Assembly: GCA_964385465.1 (NCBI GenBank)
Contig: CAYLPJ010000064.1
Location: forward strand, 1-33,335
DNA: 33,335 nucleotides
Direction: 5' to 3'
Source: CAYLPJ01 sp964385465
Lineage (GTDB): Bacteria; Planctomycetota; Phycisphaerae; SM23-33
Part shown: one piece after another, positions 31,350 to 33,335 of the stretch
Layout: every line of letters begins with the position of its first letter
Numbering within the stretch: position 1 is the first letter of the stretch
Made by a program: the position numbers and the translations under genes
Notes under the pieces: model-generated
Database searches by the model: none
Seen by the model: only the letters and a program-made list of their open reading frames with translations
What the model was told of the DNA's origin: nothing

Positions 31350-32378
31350 ATGCGCAAGGTGACGCTGGGCAGGAGCGGGCTGGAGGTCTCGGCCGTGGGG
31401 TTCGGGGGGATCCCGATCATGCGGGTGCCGGACGACGAGGCCGTCGCGGCGATCCACCGGGCGCTGGATCTCGGCGTGACGTTCCTCGACACCGCGGCCG
31501 GGTACGCCGACAGCCAGCGGAAGATCGGCAAGGCGATCGCGGGGCGGCGTGACGGGCTGGTGCTGGCGAGCAAGAGCGGCCAGCGCACGGCGGAGGGCAT
31601 CCTGGCGGACATCGATCGCGCCCGGTCGGAGATGGGCGTGGATTGCATCGATCTGTACCAGCTTCACGGCGTGTCCCGGCGGGAGCAGTGGGAGCAGATG
31701 CGCGGCGGCGGGGGGGCCCTGGAGGGGGTGCTGACCGCCCGCGAACGCGGGTGGGTGGCGCATGTCGGCGTGACCAGCCACAGCCTGGACCTTGCGATGG
31801 AGCTGGCCGACGAGGCGGCGTTCGAGACGCTCCAGTTCCCGTTCAACCTGGTCACGTCCGAGCCGGCCGAGGCGCTGATCCCCAAGTGCCGCCGGCTGGA
31901 CGTGGGGTTCATCGTGATGAAGCCGCTGTGCGGCGGGCAGTACGACGACGCGGAGCTGGCGTTCAAGTACCTCAACGGCTACCCGGACGTGGTGGCGATC
32001 CCGGGGATCGAGCGGCCGGGGGAGATCGAGCAGATTGCCGCGCTGGTGGAGTCCGGCGCGGTGCTGGAAGGGGACGACAAGGCCCGCGCGGAGGCGATCG
32101 CGACTCGCCTGGGCAAGGTGTTCTGCCGGCGCTGCGGCTACTGCATGCCGTGCCCGCAGGGCGTGCCGGTGCAGACGGCGATGGTCTTCGAGGGCATGGT
32201 CCGTCGGCTGTCTCGGGAGAAGGTCCTCGCCGGGCCGGGCAAGGCCGTGCTGGAGAAGGTCCCCGAGTGCGTCGACTGCGGGGCTTGCGAAGCCAAGTGC
32301 CCCTACGAGCTGCCCATCCGCGAGCAGGTCAAGAAGTCGCTCGCCGTCGCCCGGGAGCTGGCGGCCGGGGGCGCGTAG
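31350..32378 (+). CDS. Aldo/keto reductase with C-terminal ferredoxin domain
   Basis: 342 residues, same architecture as the protein at 26883-27977. AKR barrel: LGRSGLEVSAVGFGGIPIMR, GVTFLDTAAGYADSQRKIG, DCIDLYQLHGVSR, GFIVMKPLCGGQY. The C-terminal domain has two cluster motifs, CRRCGYCMPCPQGVPV and CVDCGACEAKCPYELPI. The barrel is shorter and the pair is clearly a distant paralogue rather than a recent duplicate. It is probably a redox enzyme using an Fe-S relay. AAGGGAG precedes ATG 31350. It converges on the acidic-tail protein gene with a 12-bp gap. Confidence 0.87.
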   Translation: MRKVTLGRSGLEVSAVGFGGIPIMRVPDDEAVAAIHRALDLGVTFLDTAAGYADSQRKIGKAIAGRRDGLVLASKSGQRTAEGILADIDRARSEMGVDCIDLYQLHGVSRREQWEQMRGGGGALEGVLTARERGWVAHVGVTSHSLDLAMELADEAAFETLQFPFNLVTSEPAEALIPKCRRLDVGFIVMKPLCGGQYDDAELAFKYLNGYPDVVAIPGIERPGEIEQIAALVESGAVLEGDDKARAEAIATRLGKVFCRRCGYCMPCPQGVPVQTAMVFEGMVRRLSREKVLAGPGKAVLEKVPECVDCGACEAKCPYELPIREQVKKSLAVARELAAGGA

Positions 32379-32390
32379 ACGGCGGGGGGG

Positions 32391-33011
32391 TCAGGAATCC
32401 TCGTCGTCGGCCTCGTCGTCCGGCTCGTCGGCGGGTTCGTTTTCGACGGCCTGTTCGGCGGGGGCGGCGGGGGCCGGGACGTCCGCGGGCGGGACCGTAC
32501 CGGCGGCGGGCTGCTCGGCGCCGAGGCCCTCGGTGTCGAGGTCCATGGCGTCGAGCTTCTCGACGACCTCGTCGACGAGGGCGTCGAGGTCGGCCTCGCC
32601 TCGGCGGATGGGCTCTTCGAGGCGGCGTTCGATGACGGCGGTCAGGACGGCTCGGAGTGTCGTCCCGACGAACTTTCGCTGGTAGAGGAGGTCGCGGAGG
32701 AAGTCCATGACCTCTCGCAGGACGGCCATGTCCTCGCCGCTGCCGGCGGCGGGGGGTACCAGGAGCAGCTCGTCGTCGCCGAGGGCCATACGCCAGGAGC
32801 ATTCGAGGTCGTCGACGGCGTCGGTGAGGCGGTTCTCGACGGCGCGGCGTAGTGCTTCGAGGAACGTATCGGCGGTTCGGGTGACGATGACCTTCCATGC
32901 GACGCGGTCGAAGCGGTACTCGTTTCCGGCGGCGATGCCGCGATTGAGCAGGACGTCGTGGATGGGCTTGGTGCAGTTGACGGTCAGCCAGATCTCTGCG
33001 TGACGGCTCAT
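32391..33011 (-). CDS. Conserved protein of unknown function with acidic C-terminal tail
   Basis: 206 residues, no signal peptide. The N-terminal 60 residues (MSRHAEIWLTVNCTKPIHDV, RFDRVAWKVIVTRTAD) form short strands; the middle (FLEALRRAVENRLTDAVDDL, VMDFLRDLLYQRKFVGTTLR) is helical. The last 50 residues are an unstructured Pro/Ala and Asp/Glu tail ending in a run of D/E. I do not recognise the family. AAGGGAG before the ATG at 33011, and the promoter at 33039-33067 lies just downstream of the 16S terminator, so it is expressed on its own. Confidence 0.65.
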   Translation of the reverse strand: MSRHAEIWLTVNCTKPIHDVLLNRGIAAGNEYRFDRVAWKVIVTRTADTFLEALRRAVENRLTDAVDDLECSWRMALGDDELLLVPPAAGSGEDMAVLREVMDFLRDLLYQRKFVGTTLRAVLTAVIERRLEEPIRRGEADLDALVDEVVEKLDAMDLDTEGLGAEQPAAGTVPPADVPAPAAPAEQAVENEPADEPDDEADDEDS

Positions 33012-33038
33012 GGTGTCTCCCTTTCGCGTTGTCCGGAG

Positions 33039-33067
33039 AAGGTACCCGCAGGGGGGCCTGTCGTCAA
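33039..33067 (-). promoter_or_regulatory. Promoter candidate for the acidic-tail protein gene
   Basis: Minus strand TTGACG (33067-33062), 17-bp spacer, TACCTT (33044-33039). Leader about 20 nt that holds the ribosome binding site. Confidence 0.6.
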
Positions 33068-33119
33068 CAGCGGGTTGGGCGTCGCGTGGGGTGGCGTGGC
33101 CGGTCCCGGGGCGCATGGA

Positions 33120-33158
33120 AAACCCCGCGTCCGGCTTGACACCGGGTCGCGGGGCTTT
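33120..33158 (-). terminator. Rho-independent terminator downstream of 16S rRNA
   Basis: On the minus strand CCCCGCG (33154-33148) and CGCGGGG (33129-33123) form a stem. CCGG/CCGG inside extends it around the loop TGTCAAG, and TTTT follows the right arm. It lies about 130 bp beyond the mature 16S 3' end and before the promoter of the next gene. Confidence 0.65.
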
Positions 33159-33191
33159 CGATGTATAGGTAAACAGTGGTGCCGTCTTGTT

Positions 33192-33335
<144 letters not shown>

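Noticed and set aside
33136..33169. TTGACA followed by TATAGG on the plus strand
   Set aside because: The spacer is 22 bp, too long, and the sequence is better explained as the 16S terminator hairpin.

Overview
The window is a GC-rich bacterial chromosome segment that looks like a planctomycete, most likely Phycisphaerae-like. The evidence is two PEP-CTERM surface proteins with the planctomycete-style tail, a ThuA-DUF1080 protein, DUF4091/GH42-like/GH16 secreted glycosidases, Gfo/Idh/MocA and Fe-S aldo/keto reductase genes, and a 16S rRNA gene that appears not to be followed by tRNA and 23S genes. The lineage is an inference; no search was run. Nearly all long antisense ORFs are GC-driven shadows of the genes called here.

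Left end (1-4165): an accessory zone. On the minus strand an XRE/ImmA-IrrE protease gene overlaps a DUF4411 PIN-like gene, which overlaps a 37-codon stub that looks like the start of a type I restriction HsdR. Then come a 620 bp low-information stretch with a perfect 15-bp hairpin, a PEP-CTERM gene with an unusually long leader, and the C-terminal remnant of a REP-associated tyrosine transposase (RAYT) that carries the same 15-mer.

Centre-left (4165-17886): mainly exported or carbohydrate-related genes. These are an M14 zinc carboxypeptidase, a TIM-barrel protein, a three-gene run (ThuA-DUF1080, a beta-rich secreted protein, a DUF4091/GH123-like protein), a methyltransferase with an export-like N-terminus, a GH42-like enzyme, a GH16 enzyme with an intact EIDVFE motif, and a Gfo/Idh/MocA oxidoreductase. 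A near-perfect 78-bp palindrome sits exactly on the GH16 stop codon. Together they suggest use of a galactan-like polysaccharide, but the substrate cannot be read from sequence.

Centre-right (17977-25207): signalling. A hybrid PAS histidine kinase and a TPR/LRR-like protein lie on the minus strand. Divergent from them is a tight kaiC-kaiB-histidine kinase operon with a good promoter and no kaiA in view. This is the most interesting system in the window.

Right end (25207-33335): a minus-strand run (Fe-S aldo/keto reductase, TerB/HEAT protein, membrane protein), a lipoprotein-like two-domain protein divergent from a second PEP-CTERM gene, a flavin reductase divergent from a second Fe-S aldo/keto reductase, an acidic-tailed protein of unknown function, and the 3' end of 16S rRNA (minus strand) followed by a rho-independent terminator.

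Eleven promoter candidates share the pattern TTGACG/TTGACA/TTGCNN, 16-18 bp, TAnnnT, and most protein genes have a clear GGAGG- or AAGGAG-type ribosome binding site, which was used to choose starts.
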